64,000 bases of DNA from Variovorax sp. PCZ-1 (GCF_018413605.1 NZ_JAHCDN010000001.1:186001-250000), one strand, 5' to 3'. Shown: positions 16,383 through 26,380, counted from the stretch's first letter. Translations and numbers: made by a program. The notes: a model not told the origin generated them from the sequence alone.

Positions 16383-16866
16383 GCTTCAAAAGCTAAATCA
16401 GCGCGGCTTCACCCTGATCGAACTCATGGTGGTGATCACGATGATCGCCATCGCGACAGCGGGCGTCACTTTCGCGTTGCGAGACAACGAATCGACGCTG
16501 CTGGATCGGGAGGCCGAGCGTTTGGCCGTGGTGCTTGAGACAGCGCGGGTGCAATCGCGCAGCACAGGTGTGGCGCTGGCTTGGCTGCCGATGGCGCAAG
16601 GCTTTGTGGTTTTGCCCGCCAGCGAATTGAATGGCTCGCAAATTCAAGTCAACAGCAGCAGCATCAGCCCTTGGCTGGCTGAGGGTATGAATGCACAAGT
16701 CATCAGCAATTCAAGCGCAGCGCAACGCAGCGTGTTGCTCGGTTCGGAGCCGATGATTGCACCCTCTGGCGTGTTGCTCAGCTTAGGGCAAAGGCGCTTG
16801 CGCGTATCCACCGATGGGCTGCGTCCTTTCTCCGTACAGACGGCAGATGAGGCTGCTAAGCCATGA
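16363..16866 (+). CDS. gspH: Type II secretion minor pseudopilin H
   Basis: Minor pseudopilin of about 167 residues with prepilin leader NQRG followed by FTLIELMVVITMIAIATAG and Glu at +5. The start at 16363 overlaps the end of gspG by 20 bp; a longer frame to 16321 would overlap more. The rest is a globular GspH domain (LDREAERLAVVLETARVQSR). It is coupled to gspI by a 4-bp overlap. Confidence 0.9.
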   Translation: MSVAGNKLQKLNQRGFTLIELMVVITMIAIATAGVTFALRDNESTLLDREAERLAVVLETARVQSRSTGVALAWLPMAQGFVVLPASELNGSQIQVNSSSISPWLAEGMNAQVISNSSAAQRSVLLGSEPMIAPSGVLLSLGQRRLRVSTDGLRPFSVQTADEAAKP

Positions 16867-17231
16867 AAGCTCGGCAGCAAAACGGCTTCACGCTGATCGA
16901 AGTGCTGGTGGCCTTGACCATCGTGGCGATTGCACTCTTTGCTGGCACACAAGCCACCTCCGCTTTGGCCAGATCATCCCAGCGGCAAACCGATTTGTTG
17001 CTGGCGCAGATCTGCGCCGATAACGCGCTCTATGCCCTGCGCTTATCCAGACAAATGCCCAGTGTGGGCGAGAGCAATGGGGAATGCAGCCAAGCTGGAC
17101 GCGTTTTCAATGTGCAGCTGCAAGTGAACCCCACACCCAACCCGAGCTTTCTGCGCGTGCAGGCCAATGTGAGCGACGCACAGGAGAAATACGGCATCTT
17201 GCAGGTCTCTACTGTTGTGGGGCGGTATTGA
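16863..17231 (+). CDS. gspI: Type II secretion minor pseudopilin I
   Basis: A 122-residue minor pseudopilin. The leader MKARQQNG is cleaved before FTLIEVLVALTIVAIALFAG. The globular part has the short GspI pattern, with two Cys (AQICADNAL and GECSQAG) that could form a disulfide. It forms the pilus tip with J and K in characterised systems. Confidence 0.92.
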   Translation: MKARQQNGFTLIEVLVALTIVAIALFAGTQATSALARSSQRQTDLLLAQICADNALYALRLSRQMPSVGESNGECSQAGRVFNVQLQVNPTPNPSFLRVQANVSDAQEKYGILQVSTVVGRY

Positions 17232-17232
17232 G

Positions 17233-17922
17233 ATGAAAGCCAAAGGTTTCACTCTCGTTGAGGTGCTCGTTGCACTTGTGGTGATGTCTTTGATGGCACT
17301 GCTCAGTTGGCAGGGCATTGATGGCATGGCCAAGGCCAGCAACCAGCATCGCGCACGCTCCGATGATGTGGCGGCGATTCAAACGGCGCTCTTGCAATGG
17401 CGCACAGATTTGGATCACATGATTGATGCCTCGCAAACGCCGCCCGCTGCATTGGCGGGCAGCTCGGGCAACGCGAGCACGGCCAAGGCAGTGGAGTTTG
17501 ACAGCCGGGTGCTGCGCATCACACGCCGCTTTGAGGGCGATGAGCTTCGCGTGGTGGCCTGGGGCAGCCGCCGAGTGGAGACGAGCACCGGCAGCACGCG
17601 CCGCTTCTTGCGTTGGGTCTCGGAGCCGATCCGAACACGCGGCGAGTGGCAGGCTGCATGGGATCTGGCTGCCCGTTGGGGGCAAAACCCCAGCGAGGCT
17701 GATCGCGCGAAAGAAGCCGGTGTGCTCAATATCGACGAGTGGCAAATTTTTTATTACCGCAATGATGCTTGGAGCAATCCTTTATCTTCAGAAGGCGCGG
17801 CCGTGCAAAACAGCGCCAATCCTGATGGCGTGCGTTTGATTTTGCAGCTTGCGCCCGGCCAACAGCCCGGAGGCACACTGTCTTTGGATTGGGTGCAGCC
17901 GACACGAGGAGGCAAATCGTGA
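17233..17922 (+). CDS. gspJ: Type II secretion minor pseudopilin J
   Basis: A 229-residue minor pseudopilin. The very short leader MKAKG precedes FTLVEVLVALVVMSLMALLS, with Glu at +5. The body has the GspJ pattern LRITRRFEGDELRVVAWGSRR. The start at 17233 follows the gspI stop by one base. Confidence 0.92.
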   Translation: MKAKGFTLVEVLVALVVMSLMALLSWQGIDGMAKASNQHRARSDDVAAIQTALLQWRTDLDHMIDASQTPPAALAGSSGNASTAKAVEFDSRVLRITRRFEGDELRVVAWGSRRVETSTGSTRRFLRWVSEPIRTRGEWQAAWDLAARWGQNPSEADRAKEAGVLNIDEWQIFYYRNDAWSNPLSSEGAAVQNSANPDGVRLILQLAPGQQPGGTLSLDWVQPTRGGKS

Positions 17923-18944
17923 AGGGACATGCCCCCCGCTTCGCGAGAAGTCAAAGAGGCGCTGCTCTGCTCGCCGCCATGCTCACCCTCACCTTGGTCG
18001 CTACGTTAGCAGCGGGCGCGGCTTGGCAACAATGGCGTGGCGTGGAAATGGAGCGCGCCGAGCGCGAGCGCGCTCAGGCGGGCTGGATTCTGGTGGGTGC
18101 GCTCGATTGGGCGCGCCTGATTTTGCGTGAAGATGCGCGCTCGGGCGGGGCGGATCATTTGGGTGAGCCTTGGGCTGTGGCTCTCCAAGAATCTCGGCTC
18201 ACCAGTTTTTTGGCAGCGGATGCCAACAGCGCTGCCTTGCTGGCCGATCAAGCCAATGACAATGTGTTTCTCTCCGGCCAAATGCAAGACATGCAGGCTC
18301 GGCTCAATGTCTATAACTTGATCGAAGCCGGGCGCATTTCGCCCTCGGGCCTGGCCGCATTCGCCAAGCTCTTCGATACGCAAGGGCTGGATATCGCTGA
18401 GCTCAACAACGTGGCCGAAAACTTGCGATTTGCTTCTGATTTGAGCCCAGACAACCGCTCGGGCGCGCGCGCGGCCTTGCTGCCCCAGCGCTTGGATCAA
18501 CTCACACTGCTCGGCTTATCCAGAGCTTCTCTGGAGCGATTGCGCCCTTTTATCGTCTGGCTACCTAGCCGCACGCCGATCAATGTGAACACGGCCAGCG
18601 CTGAAGTGTTGTATGCCAGTGTGCCGACTCTGGAGCTCGATGGCGCGCGCAAGATTGTGGCTGAGCGCCAAAAGCAGCATTTCAAAAGTTTGGCCGATGC
18701 GGGCAACTTGGTACCCGCCATCGCGGGGCAATTCAATGATGGGCAGCACAGTGTGGCCAGCCGGTTTTTTGAAGTCACGGGCAGGCTGCGGTTGGCGGAT
18801 GGAAAGCAGAGCACGGTGGTGATGGAGCGCTCGGTGGTGGAGCGCAATGGCTTGGATGTGAAGGTGCTCTGGCGTGAGCGCGGCAGTTTCCCCATCGCCG
18901 AGGGTGGCTTGACGGCTGAGCAAATCACCGGCTCTCGCCGATAA
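17919..18944 (+). CDS. gspK: Type II secretion minor pseudopilin K
   Basis: A 341-residue atypical pseudopilin that caps the tip. The start is taken as GTG at 17919, overlapping the gspJ stop and preceded six bases upstream by GAGGAGG; an ATG at 17889 lacks such a site. The leader has QRG before AALLAAMLTLTLVATLAAG. As usual in GspK, the Glu-5 position is replaced. The body contains a helix-hairpin-helix-like TPINVNTASAEVLYA motif. Confidence 0.92.
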   Translation: MKGHAPRFARSQRGAALLAAMLTLTLVATLAAGAAWQQWRGVEMERAERERAQAGWILVGALDWARLILREDARSGGADHLGEPWAVALQESRLTSFLAADANSAALLADQANDNVFLSGQMQDMQARLNVYNLIEAGRISPSGLAAFAKLFDTQGLDIAELNNVAENLRFASDLSPDNRSGARAALLPQRLDQLTLLGLSRASLERLRPFIVWLPSRTPINVNTASAEVLYASVPTLELDGARKIVAERQKQHFKSLADAGNLVPAIAGQFNDGQHSVASRFFEVTGRLRLADGKQSTVVMERSVVERNGLDVKVLWRERGSFPIAEGGLTAEQITGSRR

Positions 18945-18966
18945 TGGGCAAAATCACTTCAGATTC

Positions 18967-20208
18967 ATGAGCCAACTTCTTGTTACCCTTTCCCCTCCCG
19001 GCAGTGACCAAGCTGAGCTTGCTTATGCCGTGGTGGCCAGCAGTGGCGCGCTCACAGCGCATGGCCGCGCTGCGCCCGCATTGCTTCCAAAAGCTGATAC
19101 TGCCACCCTGATCGTGCCTGCGCAAGCTGTCGCATGGCATGCCGCGCAATTGCCTAAACTTCAGCGCGGTAATTCAGCGCAAAAAATGCAATTGCTGCTT
19201 GCAGGGGTGCTCGAAGAGCAGCTGCTGGATGATCCCGCACAAACGCATTTGGCCGCTTGCCCTTCGATTTCAGCGGATGGAAAAACTTGGGTGGCAGCCA
19301 TCAACAAAGCTTGGTTACAAGACGCCGTGGCAGCATTGCAAGCCGCGCGCGTGCCGCTCACGCGCATCGTGCCGCAAGTATTTCCGAGTGAGCCTGCACA
19401 GTTGCATGCCAGCGGCACATCGGATGCGCCCTGGCTCACGTTTGCTGATACGCAAGGCGTGCTCTGCTTGCCTCTGAATCAAGCGGCGCTTTTGCCTGCG
19501 TTACCCGAAGATCTGGCCATCACTGCTGAGCCTGCGGTGGCTGCTGCTGCAGAGCAAGCATTGGGGCAGCGCGTGAATGTGTTGCAAGCAGCGCAATTGG
19601 CGCTGCAAACGGCGCAAGCTGCGCAAGCCAGTGGGGTAGATTTGGCGCAGGGCGATCTAGCGGTCTCCGGCGGTGGCAGAGCTTGGCAGTCGTTCACCGG
19701 CTTCTTAGGCGATGTGTTTGCCGCACCTGCCTGGCAACCTGTGCGCTGGGGATTGGGTTTGCTGCTTATGGCCAATGTGATCGGGCTCAATGCTTGGAGT
19801 TACAAGCAAAGCAACGAAGCGCAAGCCAAGCGCTTGCAGATGAATCAAATACTCACGCAGAGCTTTCCAAATGTCAAAGTCGTGGTTGATGCGCCGCTGC
19901 AAATGCAGCGTGAGTTGGCCAGCTTGCGCCAAGCGCAGGGGCAGCTCAGTGGACGCGACTTTGAGAGCATTTATGGGCGTTTTAGCTCTATCGCCGGCAT
20001 GAATACTGCGCCAGATGCTATTGAATATATAGCAAATGAAGTGCAAATTCGTGGCAGTGGATTGCAAACTTCTCAGCTGGATGCCTTGCTGCCGCGCTTG
20101 CAATACGTCGGCTTGGGTGTGAAGAGCGATGCGCAGGCGCTGATCGTTTCGCATCAAGATGCATCGATAGCCCCTGCGGTCGCTGTGGTGTCTGGAGCCA
20201 AGCCATGA
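18967..20208 (+). CDS. gspL: Type II secretion protein L
   Basis: A 413-residue bitopic inner-membrane protein that recruits the GspE ATPase. The cytoplasmic actin-like N-terminal domain is followed by one membrane segment (WGLGLLLMANVIGLNAWSY, about 260-278) and a periplasmic ferredoxin-like domain. SIAGMNTAPDAIEYIAN in the periplasmic part is encoded by a copy of the 41-bp repeat. It overlaps gspM by 4 bp. Confidence 0.9.
   Translation: MSQLLVTLSPPGSDQAELAYAVVASSGALTAHGRAAPALLPKADTATLIVPAQAVAWHAAQLPKLQRGNSAQKMQLLLAGVLEEQLLDDPAQTHLAACPSISADGKTWVAAINKAWLQDAVAALQAARVPLTRIVPQVFPSEPAQLHASGTSDAPWLTFADTQGVLCLPLNQAALLPALPEDLAITAEPAVAAAAEQALGQRVNVLQAAQLALQTAQAAQASGVDLAQGDLAVSGGGRAWQSFTGFLGDVFAAPAWQPVRWGLGLLLMANVIGLNAWSYKQSNEAQAKRLQMNQILTQSFPNVKVVVDAPLQMQRELASLRQAQGQLSGRDFESIYGRFSSIAGMNTAPDAIEYIANEVQIRGSGLQTSQLDALLPRLQYVGLGVKSDAQALIVSHQDASIAPAVAVVSGAKP
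19993..20033 (+). repeat. 41-bp repeat copy inside gspL
   Basis: GCCGGCATGAATACTGCGC, then GCTATTGAA and ATAGC, 41 nt, encoding AGMNTAPDAIEYIA. Confidence 0.85.
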
Positions 20209-20735
20209 GCGCCGCGAACACTAGCCCCGCATTGAAAAACAATGTACTTATGAATATCTTGGCCACACGCTGGACAGCTCTCGCGCCGCGCGAGCGGGTG
20301 ATGGTGGGCAGTGCCATCGCGCTCATTGCTGCCGCTGTGTTGTGGTGGGTTGGTATCTCACCAGCACTTGCCAAACTGCGTCAAGCCCGCGAAGCCGCGC
20401 CGCAACTCGATGCGCAATTACAACTCATGCGAGCTCAGGCCAGTGAGGCTGCATCGCTCAAAGCGCAGCGCGCCTTGAGTTACGACGAATCGCTGCGCAG
20501 CTTAGAAAATTCCGTCAAAACCTTGGGTGCCGGTGCAAGCTTGAGCGTGAGCGATGCCAGAGCCAGCATCACGCTGCGCGGCGTGAGCGGCGATGCACTT
20601 GCCGCATGGCTGGCGCAAGTGCGTGCTAATGCGCGCCTCGTGCCCAGCGAATTGCGTCTGAAAAAGGCGGCAGGTGCGACGCCTGCCGTCACTCTGTGGG
20701 ATGGCAGCATTGTGCTCAGCCTGCCCACGCGATAA
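20205..20735 (+). CDS. gspM: Type II secretion protein M
   Basis: A 176-residue inner-membrane partner of GspL. It has a short cytoplasmic N-terminus, a membrane segment VMVGSAIALIAAAVLWWVGI (about 32-51), a coiled-coil-like stretch rich in Ala, Gln and Glu (LRQAREAAPQLDAQLQLMRA), then a small periplasmic domain ending SIVLSLPTR. It is coupled to gspL by ATGA. Confidence 0.88.
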   Translation: MSAANTSPALKNNVLMNILATRWTALAPRERVMVGSAIALIAAAVLWWVGISPALAKLRQAREAAPQLDAQLQLMRAQASEAASLKAQRALSYDESLRSLENSVKTLGAGASLSVSDARASITLRGVSGDALAAWLAQVRANARLVPSELRLKKAAGATPAVTLWDGSIVLSLPTR

Positions 20736-20750
20736 GTCGTCATCAGACCT

Positions 20751-21557
20751 ATGAAAATTTCGCGCCGCTCCAACAAACTGGCCGATAGCCATCGCGCACC
20801 TTGGCGCACAGCGGCTCTGGCAGCCTGCGTGGGTGCGGCATTGGCTACCGTGTTGTTTGCACCGGCTGCATGGCTCTCGCACGCGGTTGAGTTCGGTAGC
20901 CAGGGCCGCGTATTGCTGGCTGAGCCCCAAGGCTCGGTTTGGCGTGGCTCGGCGCAACTGCTCCTCACGGGTGGCCAAGGTTCATCCGACGCGGCCAGCT
21001 TGCCAGGCCGCGTGGATTGGACGCTGCGCCCCGCATGGCATGGTGCACGCATGGCATTGAATCTGCCCTGCTGCGCGCCCGAAGCCGTGCAGCTTGCCTT
21101 GAAGCCGGGTTGGTCACAAAGCGTGCTTGAGGTGAGCCCCGCCCAAGTCAATTTGCCAGCGCCTTGGCTCTCTGGCTTGGGTGCGCCGTGGAATACGCTC
21201 GATCCGCAAGGCCAACTCAGTTTGAACACACAAGCCCTGCAAGTGCTCGTGTCGTCTGGCCGCCTGCGCTTTGAAGGGCAGCTCACTTTAGATTTGCTTG
21301 CCATGTCTTCACGGCTTTCTACCTTGAGCCCGCTGGGTGACTATCGCCTCACCCTGGCTGGTGGTGATGTACCCACGCTCGCGCTGCAAACCTTGCAAGG
21401 CGCGTTGCAACTCTCAGGCTCCGGCCAAGTGGTTGGCTCGCGCATTCGCTTCACGGGTGAGGCCTCGGCCAGTCCGCAGCAGCAAGATGCTCTGTCCAAT
21501 GTCCTCAATATCATTGGCCGCCGCCAAGGCACCAAATCTTTGATTTCGCTAGGTTGA
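20751..21557 (+). CDS. gspN: Type II secretion protein N
   Basis: A 268-residue accessory protein with one N-terminal membrane segment (AALAACVGAALATVLFAPAA) and a periplasmic domain of the GspN type, with AGGDVPTLALQTLQGALQLSGSG near the C-terminus. GspN is found in a subset of type II systems and its exact role is uncertain. Confidence 0.85.
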   Translation: MKISRRSNKLADSHRAPWRTAALAACVGAALATVLFAPAAWLSHAVEFGSQGRVLLAEPQGSVWRGSAQLLLTGGQGSSDAASLPGRVDWTLRPAWHGARMALNLPCCAPEAVQLALKPGWSQSVLEVSPAQVNLPAPWLSGLGAPWNTLDPQGQLSLNTQALQVLVSSGRLRFEGQLTLDLLAMSSRLSTLSPLGDYRLTLAGGDVPTLALQTLQGALQLSGSGQVVGSRIRFTGEASASPQQQDALSNVLNIIGRRQGTKSLISLG

Positions 21558-21560
21558 TCT

Positions 21561-23729
21561 ATGACTCTCTCCTCTCTGACCCATCTGACTCCTATTTCCA
21601 TAGCATGTCGCGCAGTATTCATGCCGGCGATCAGTGCTTTTTTGTTCGCAAACCTGGCTCTTGCACAAACAGCACCTGCGCCTGCTGCTGCACCTGCAAC
21701 AGCCGGCGCCACGCGCAGCGCGCAAGGCATTAAGCTGGATTTTGTGAATGCTGAAATTGCCGAAGTGGCCAAGACCTTTGGCGTGATCATGAATCGCAAC
21801 ATCGTGGTTGATCCGCGTGTTAAAGGCCAGATGAATTTGACAACCGATCGCGCTGTGCCTGTGGCCTCGGCCTACAACCAATTCCTCGCATCCCTGCGCC
21901 TGCAAGGCTTCACGGTGGTAGAAGCGGCAGGTATTTACAAGGTTGTGCCCGAAGCAGAAGCCAAGTTGCAAGGCGGTGCTGTGAATGCTGGCGAAGTGCG
22001 CGCCGGCGGCAACCAAATCCTCACGCAAATCTTTCGCTTGAATCACGAGAACGCCAATAATTTGGTCGCTGTGTTGCGCCCCTTGATCAGCCCTAATAAC
22101 ACGATCAATGTCAACCCCGGCAACAACTCGCTCGTGATCACCGATTACGCAGATAACTTGCAGCGTATGGCCAAGATCATTGCGGCATTGGATGTGAGCA
22201 ATGCGACCGATTTGGAAATTTTCCCGCTCAAGCATGCGGTGGCTTCTGATCTTGTGCCCTTGCTGATTCGCTTGAGTGAATCCGGTGGCAGCGGTGCAGC
22301 GCCAGCTGCCGGTGGCCAAGCTGATACCTCGTTCAAAACCAGCATCTTGGCCGAGCCTCGCAGCAATGCCGTGATCGTGCGTGCCGCCAATCCAGCTCGC
22401 GTGAACCTGATCAAATCGCTGATCGACAGACTAGATCAACCCAGCGTGCGCACAGCCAATGGCGATGCGGGGAATATCTATGTGGTGTATCTGAAAAATG
22501 CCGATGCCGTGAAGCTGGCCACCACGCTGCGCGCTGCCATCAGTGCAGAAGGCGGGGGTGGAGGCGCAGCTCCCGTCGCGCGTGCTGCCGCAGCACCCGG
22601 CGGCGCAGCTGCAGCGCCTGTAACTGCTTCAGCACAACCGAGCACAGGCGGCCAAATCCAAGCCGATCCTGCAACGAACGCGCTTATCATCACCGCCCCC
22701 GAGCCGCAATACCGCCAGATGCGCGCAGTGATCGATAAGCTCGATCAGCGCAGGGCGCAAGTTCTGGTGGAGGTGTTGATTGCGCAAGTGAGCAGCACAC
22801 GCGCTGCGGAGTTTGGCATTCAATGGCAAACCGGGCTGGGTAAGGCTGGCAATTCTGTGGTGGGAGGCCTCGGCACCAATTTCGGATCAACTGGCAACAT
22901 CATCGGTCTCTCATCCGCCAAAGATGCTGCCGGCTTGGCTTCTGTAGGCATCGGCCCGGGACTTAATCTGGGTATCGCTAGGCAAATCAACGGTGTGTAT
23001 GTGTTGGGCGCATTGGCCAAATTCTTGGAAGACAGCAACGAAGGCAATATTTTGTCTGCTCCGAATCTGCTGACACTCGACAATGAAGAGGCAAAAATAG
23101 TGGTGGGTCGCAATGTGCCTTTCGTCACGGGGCAATTCACCAACACGGGAGCCAGCGGCGGTGGCGCGACCAATCCTTTCCAAACGATTGAGCGCAAAGA
23201 TGTGGGCTTGACGCTGCGCGTTAAACCGCAAATCAGTGAAGACGGGCAAGTGCGCTTACAAGTCTTCCAAGAAAATTCTGGCATTGAGGGCAACACCACC
23301 AGCAATGCCAACGGCCCAACCACCACCAAGCAATCGATTGAGACCAATGTGATGGTGGAAGATGGTGGTATCTTGGTGCTCGGTGGTTTGGCAGAAGACA
23401 GCTTCACCAATGGCGCACAAAAAGTGCCTGGCCTGGGCGATATCCCTCTGTTTGGAAATCTCTTCAAGAGCGAGAGCCGCAACCGCGATAAGCGTCAACT
23501 CATGCTCTTCATGCGCCCAGTGATCGTGCGTGACGCTGCAGCAACCAACTCGCTCTCTTTGGATCGCTACGAGCTGATGCGCTCGGGGCAAAAGGATGTG
23601 CAACCTGCGCCCAGCAGTGTGCTAGGTGGTGTGAATGAAGCGCCAGTGCTGCCACCTCAAAAACCTGCTGATGCACCGAGTAAATCACCGGCTCCATTGG
23701 TTGCTCCTGCTATCAAATCCAAGCCTTAA
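21561..23729 (+). CDS. gspD: Type II secretion outer-membrane secretin
   Basis: A 722-residue secretin forming the outer-membrane gate. It has an N0 domain (IKLDFVNAEIAEVAKTFGV), three N1-N3 repeats (one containing a Gly/Ala-rich loop at about 325-360), and the C-terminal secretin core with VPGLGDIPLFGNLFK and LMLFMRPVIV. The signal peptide includes ISIACRAVFMPAIS, which is encoded by a copy of the 41-bp repeat, as in the TRAP receptor at 1-931. The tail is Pro-rich. Confidence 0.95.
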   Translation: MTLSSLTHLTPISIACRAVFMPAISAFLFANLALAQTAPAPAAAPATAGATRSAQGIKLDFVNAEIAEVAKTFGVIMNRNIVVDPRVKGQMNLTTDRAVPVASAYNQFLASLRLQGFTVVEAAGIYKVVPEAEAKLQGGAVNAGEVRAGGNQILTQIFRLNHENANNLVAVLRPLISPNNTINVNPGNNSLVITDYADNLQRMAKIIAALDVSNATDLEIFPLKHAVASDLVPLLIRLSESGGSGAAPAAGGQADTSFKTSILAEPRSNAVIVRAANPARVNLIKSLIDRLDQPSVRTANGDAGNIYVVYLKNADAVKLATTLRAAISAEGGGGGAAPVARAAAAPGGAAAAPVTASAQPSTGGQIQADPATNALIITAPEPQYRQMRAVIDKLDQRRAQVLVEVLIAQVSSTRAAEFGIQWQTGLGKAGNSVVGGLGTNFGSTGNIIGLSSAKDAAGLASVGIGPGLNLGIARQINGVYVLGALAKFLEDSNEGNILSAPNLLTLDNEEAKIVVGRNVPFVTGQFTNTGASGGGATNPFQTIERKDVGLTLRVKPQISEDGQVRLQVFQENSGIEGNTTSNANGPTTTKQSIETNVMVEDGGILVLGGLAEDSFTNGAQKVPGLGDIPLFGNLFKSESRNRDKRQLMLFMRPVIVRDAAATNSLSLDRYELMRSGQKDVQPAPSSVLGGVNEAPVLPPQKPADAPSKSPAPLVAPAIKSKP
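21592..21628 (-). repeat. 41-bp repeat copy inside the gspD signal peptide
   Basis: CTATTTCCATAGC, then CGCGCAG and ATGCCGGC. The sense strand of gspD reads IACRAVFMPAI through it. Confidence 0.75.
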
Positions 23730-23735
23730 ATCCAA

Positions 23736-25148
23736 ATGGCGCGCTACCCTCTGCCCTACACCTTTGCCCGCAGCAACCAAGCCTTGCTGGAAGACGATGG
23801 CAATGGCCTCACGCTTTGGCTCAGTGATGCCACACCGCGCTCCGCCATTGCAGAAATCATGCGAAAACATGCTTTCGCCAGCGTGGATACTGCGCAAAAT
23901 GCTATACAAAAGATAGCGTCAGATGCGCTCGTGCAACGCATCAGTGCTGCCTATGCGCAAGGTGAATCGAATGCCGCTGCCGTGGTGAGCGAGGTGCAGG
24001 GTGATGCTGACTTGTCGCGCATCATGCAAGAGCTGCCCGCCATTGAGGATTTGCTGGAAAACCAAGACGATGCGCCCATCATACGCATGCTCAATGCCTT
24101 GCTCACACAAGCGGCGCGAGATGGTGCGAGTGATATCCACATCGAGCCTTATGAGCGCACATCGAGCGTGCGCTTCCGGGTGGATGGCACGCTGCGCGAA
24201 GTCGTGCAACCCAACCGCGCCTTGCATGCTGCATTGATCTCTCGCTTGAAGATCATGGCGGAGCTGGATATTGCGGAGAAACGCTTGCCCCAAGACGGCC
24301 GCATCAGCTTGCGGATCGGCACGCGTGCGATGGATGTGCGTGTGAGCACGCTTCCTTCTGCGCATGGTGAGCGCGCTGTGTTGCGTTTGCTGGATAAATC
24401 GGCGGGCAAGCTCACGCTAGAAGCTGTTGGCATGCAAGGCGGTGTGCTCTCGCAGTTTGAAAATCTGATCACGCAGCCGCACGGCATCATTCTCGTCACT
24501 GGCCCCACAGGCTCAGGTAAGACGACGACGCTGTACGCGGCCTTAAGCAAACTCGACGCAGGCAGCACTAATATCATGACGGTAGAAGACCCGATTGAAT
24601 ACGAGCTATCGGGTGTAGGCCAAACGCAGGTGAACGCAAAGATTGATCTCACCTTCGCCAAAGCTCTGCGCGCAATTCTTCGGCAAGACCCCGATGTGAT
24701 CATGATCGGCGAGATCCGAGATTTTGAAACCGCGCAAATCGCGATTCAAGCCTCGCTCACTGGCCACTTGGTGCTCGCCACACTGCACACCAACGATGCC
24801 AGCAGCGCTGTGACGCGCTTGACGGATATGGGTGTTGAACCCTTCTTGCTTTCATCGTCACTCCTAGGTGTGCTCGCGCAACGCCTCGTGCGCCGCTATT
24901 GTTCAGTCTGTCACGGCAAAGGCTGCGATGCCTGCGGCCATACTGGATACCAAGGTCGCACGGGTATCTTTGAGTTGCTTCAAGTCGAAGACAAAATGCG
25001 CGCTTTGATTCACAACAAAGCGGCTGAAGCGGATGTGCGTAGCGCTGCACTTCAAGGAGGCATGCAGCTCATGCGAGATGATGGTGAACGCCTTGTGCGC
25101 GAAGGCATCACCAGCATGGAAGAAGTGGTGCGCGTCACGCGAGACTAG
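23736..25148 (+). CDS. gspE: Type II secretion ATPase
   Basis: A 470-residue cytoplasmic hexameric ATPase powering the pseudopilus. Walker A is [15 protein letters not shown], the Asp box is around [14 protein letters not shown], Walker B is [15 protein letters not shown] and the His box is [16 protein letters not shown]. The zinc tetracysteine [13 protein letters not shown] is intact. In the N-terminal domain, [16 protein letters not shown] derives from a copy of the 41-bp repeat. Confidence 0.96.
   Translation: MARYPLPYTFARSNQALLEDDGNGLTLWLSDATPRSAIAEIMRKHAFASVDTAQNAIQKIASDALVQRISAAYAQGESNAAAVVSEVQGDADLSRIMQELPAIEDLLENQDDAPIIRMLNALLTQAARDGASDIHIEPYERTSSVRFRVDGTLREVVQPNRALHAALISRLKIMAELDIAEKRLPQDGRISLRIGTRAMDVRVSTLPSAHGERAVLRLLDKSAGKLTLEAVGMQGGVLSQFENLITQPHGIILVTGPTGSGKTTTLYAALSKLDAGSTNIMTVEDPIEYELSGVGQTQVNAKIDLTFAKALRAILRQDPDVIMIGEIRDFETAQIAIQASLTGHLVLATLHTNDASSAVTRLTDMGVEPFLLSSSLLGVLAQRLVRRYCSVCHGKGCDACGHTGYQGRTGIFELLQVEDKMRALIHNKAAEADVRSAALQGGMQLMRDDGERLVREGITSMEEVVRVTRD
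23877..23917 (+). repeat. 41-bp repeat copy inside gspE
   Basis: GCCAGCGTGGATACTGCGCA, then GCTATACAA and GATAGC, 41 nt, encoding [14 protein letters not shown]. Confidence 0.8.
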
Positions 25149-25150
25149 AG

Positions 25151-26380
25151 ATGCCTGCTTACCAGTTTGAAGCATTAGACGCGCAAGGTACATCACGCAA
25201 AGGAGTGATCGAAGCCGATACCGCGAAATCCGCGCGAGCCATGCTTCGCGCGCAAGCACTTGTACCCATGGCAGTAGACGCCGTGATGGGGCAGGGTGCA
25301 GATGATAAAAAAGATTGGAAGCAAATCAATCTCTGGGGCGGCCGCGTCTTCTCCAGCACTTTGCTGGCAGTGTGGACGCGCCAACTCTCTGGTCTGCTCT
25401 CCGCAGGTTTGCCGCTTGAGCGTGCGCTCACTGCACTTGCCGACGAAGCGGAAGACGACAAGCAGCGCAATGTGGTGGCGGCTTTGCGCGCTGAGGTCAA
25501 TGCTGGCTCAAGCTTTGCCAAAGCGCTTAGCCAGCACCCGCGCGAATTCAACGAGATTTATCGCGCTGTGGTGAGCGCAGGTGAAGCATCCGGCCATCTG
25601 GATACTGTGCTGGAAAAGCTGGCCGATGATTTGGAAGAAAGCCAAGCGCTCAAAGCTAAGTTGATCGGTGCATCGCTCTACCCCGCCATCGTTACGCTGG
25701 TCGCCATCATCATCGTGGTGTTTTTGGTCACCTATGTCGTGCCGCAAGTAGCTGGCGTTTTTGCAGGTAGCAAGCGAGCGCTGCCTTTGCTCACAACGAT
25801 CATGCTGGGTATTTCTGGCTTTGTACGTACCTATGGCTTGTGGATGCTGGCTGCTCTTATTTTGATAGCTGGTAGCGCAGTTTATATGCGCTCTATTGAA
25901 GTATTTCGCTTAAGAATGGATGCGGCGTGGCTACGCATGCCGGTGGTGGGAAAGCTCGCCAAAGGTTTCAATGCTGCGCGCTTTGCCTCCACGCTGGGCA
26001 TGCTGGCAGGTGCGGGCGTACCGATTTTGAAAGCCCTTCAAGCTGCCGCAGAAACCTTGCACAACCGCGCCATGCGCGCCGATGCCATGGATGCGCTCAC
26101 CCTCGTGCGCGAAGGCGCGCCGCTGGCCAGCGCGATGGCGCAGAAGAAAAACTTCCCTGGTTTGATTGCGATGTTTGCCCGTCTTGGTGAGCAAACTGGC
26201 AAGCTGCCTGAGATGCTTCAACGCGCTGCCAAGCAACTCTCCGGCGAAGTGCAGCGGCGCGCCATTGCATTGGCCACGATCCTTGAACCGCTGCTGATTG
26301 TGGCCATGGGTGTGATCGTGCTGCTCATCGTATTGGCAGTGCTGATGCCGATCATTCAATTGAATCAATTGGTCAAATAA
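25151..26380 (+). CDS. gspF: Type II secretion inner-membrane platform protein
   Basis: A 409-residue polytopic platform protein with two GspF domains, seen as TRQLSGLLSAGLPLERAL and, in the second half, FASTLGMLAGAGVPILKAL. Membrane segments occur near 170-190, 225-245 and 375-400. LIAGSAVYMRSIEV in the second membrane segment appears to be a diverged copy of the 41-bp repeat. It is the last gsp gene; gspO is not in the window. Confidence 0.95.
   Translation: MPAYQFEALDAQGTSRKGVIEADTAKSARAMLRAQALVPMAVDAVMGQGADDKKDWKQINLWGGRVFSSTLLAVWTRQLSGLLSAGLPLERALTALADEAEDDKQRNVVAALRAEVNAGSSFAKALSQHPREFNEIYRAVVSAGEASGHLDTVLEKLADDLEESQALKAKLIGASLYPAIVTLVAIIIVVFLVTYVVPQVAGVFAGSKRALPLLTTIMLGISGFVRTYGLWMLAALILIAGSAVYMRSIEVFRLRMDAAWLRMPVVGKLAKGFNAARFASTLGMLAGAGVPILKALQAAAETLHNRAMRADAMDALTLVREGAPLASAMAQKKNFPGLIAMFARLGEQTGKLPEMLQRAAKQLSGEVQRRAIALATILEPLLIVAMGVIVLLIVLAVLMPIIQLNQLVK
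25853..25893 (-). repeat. Diverged 41-bp repeat copy inside gspF
   Basis: GCTCTTATTTTGATAGC, then GCGCAG and TATGCGC, same length and order, encoding LIAGSAVYMRS in a membrane segment. Confidence 0.5.
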
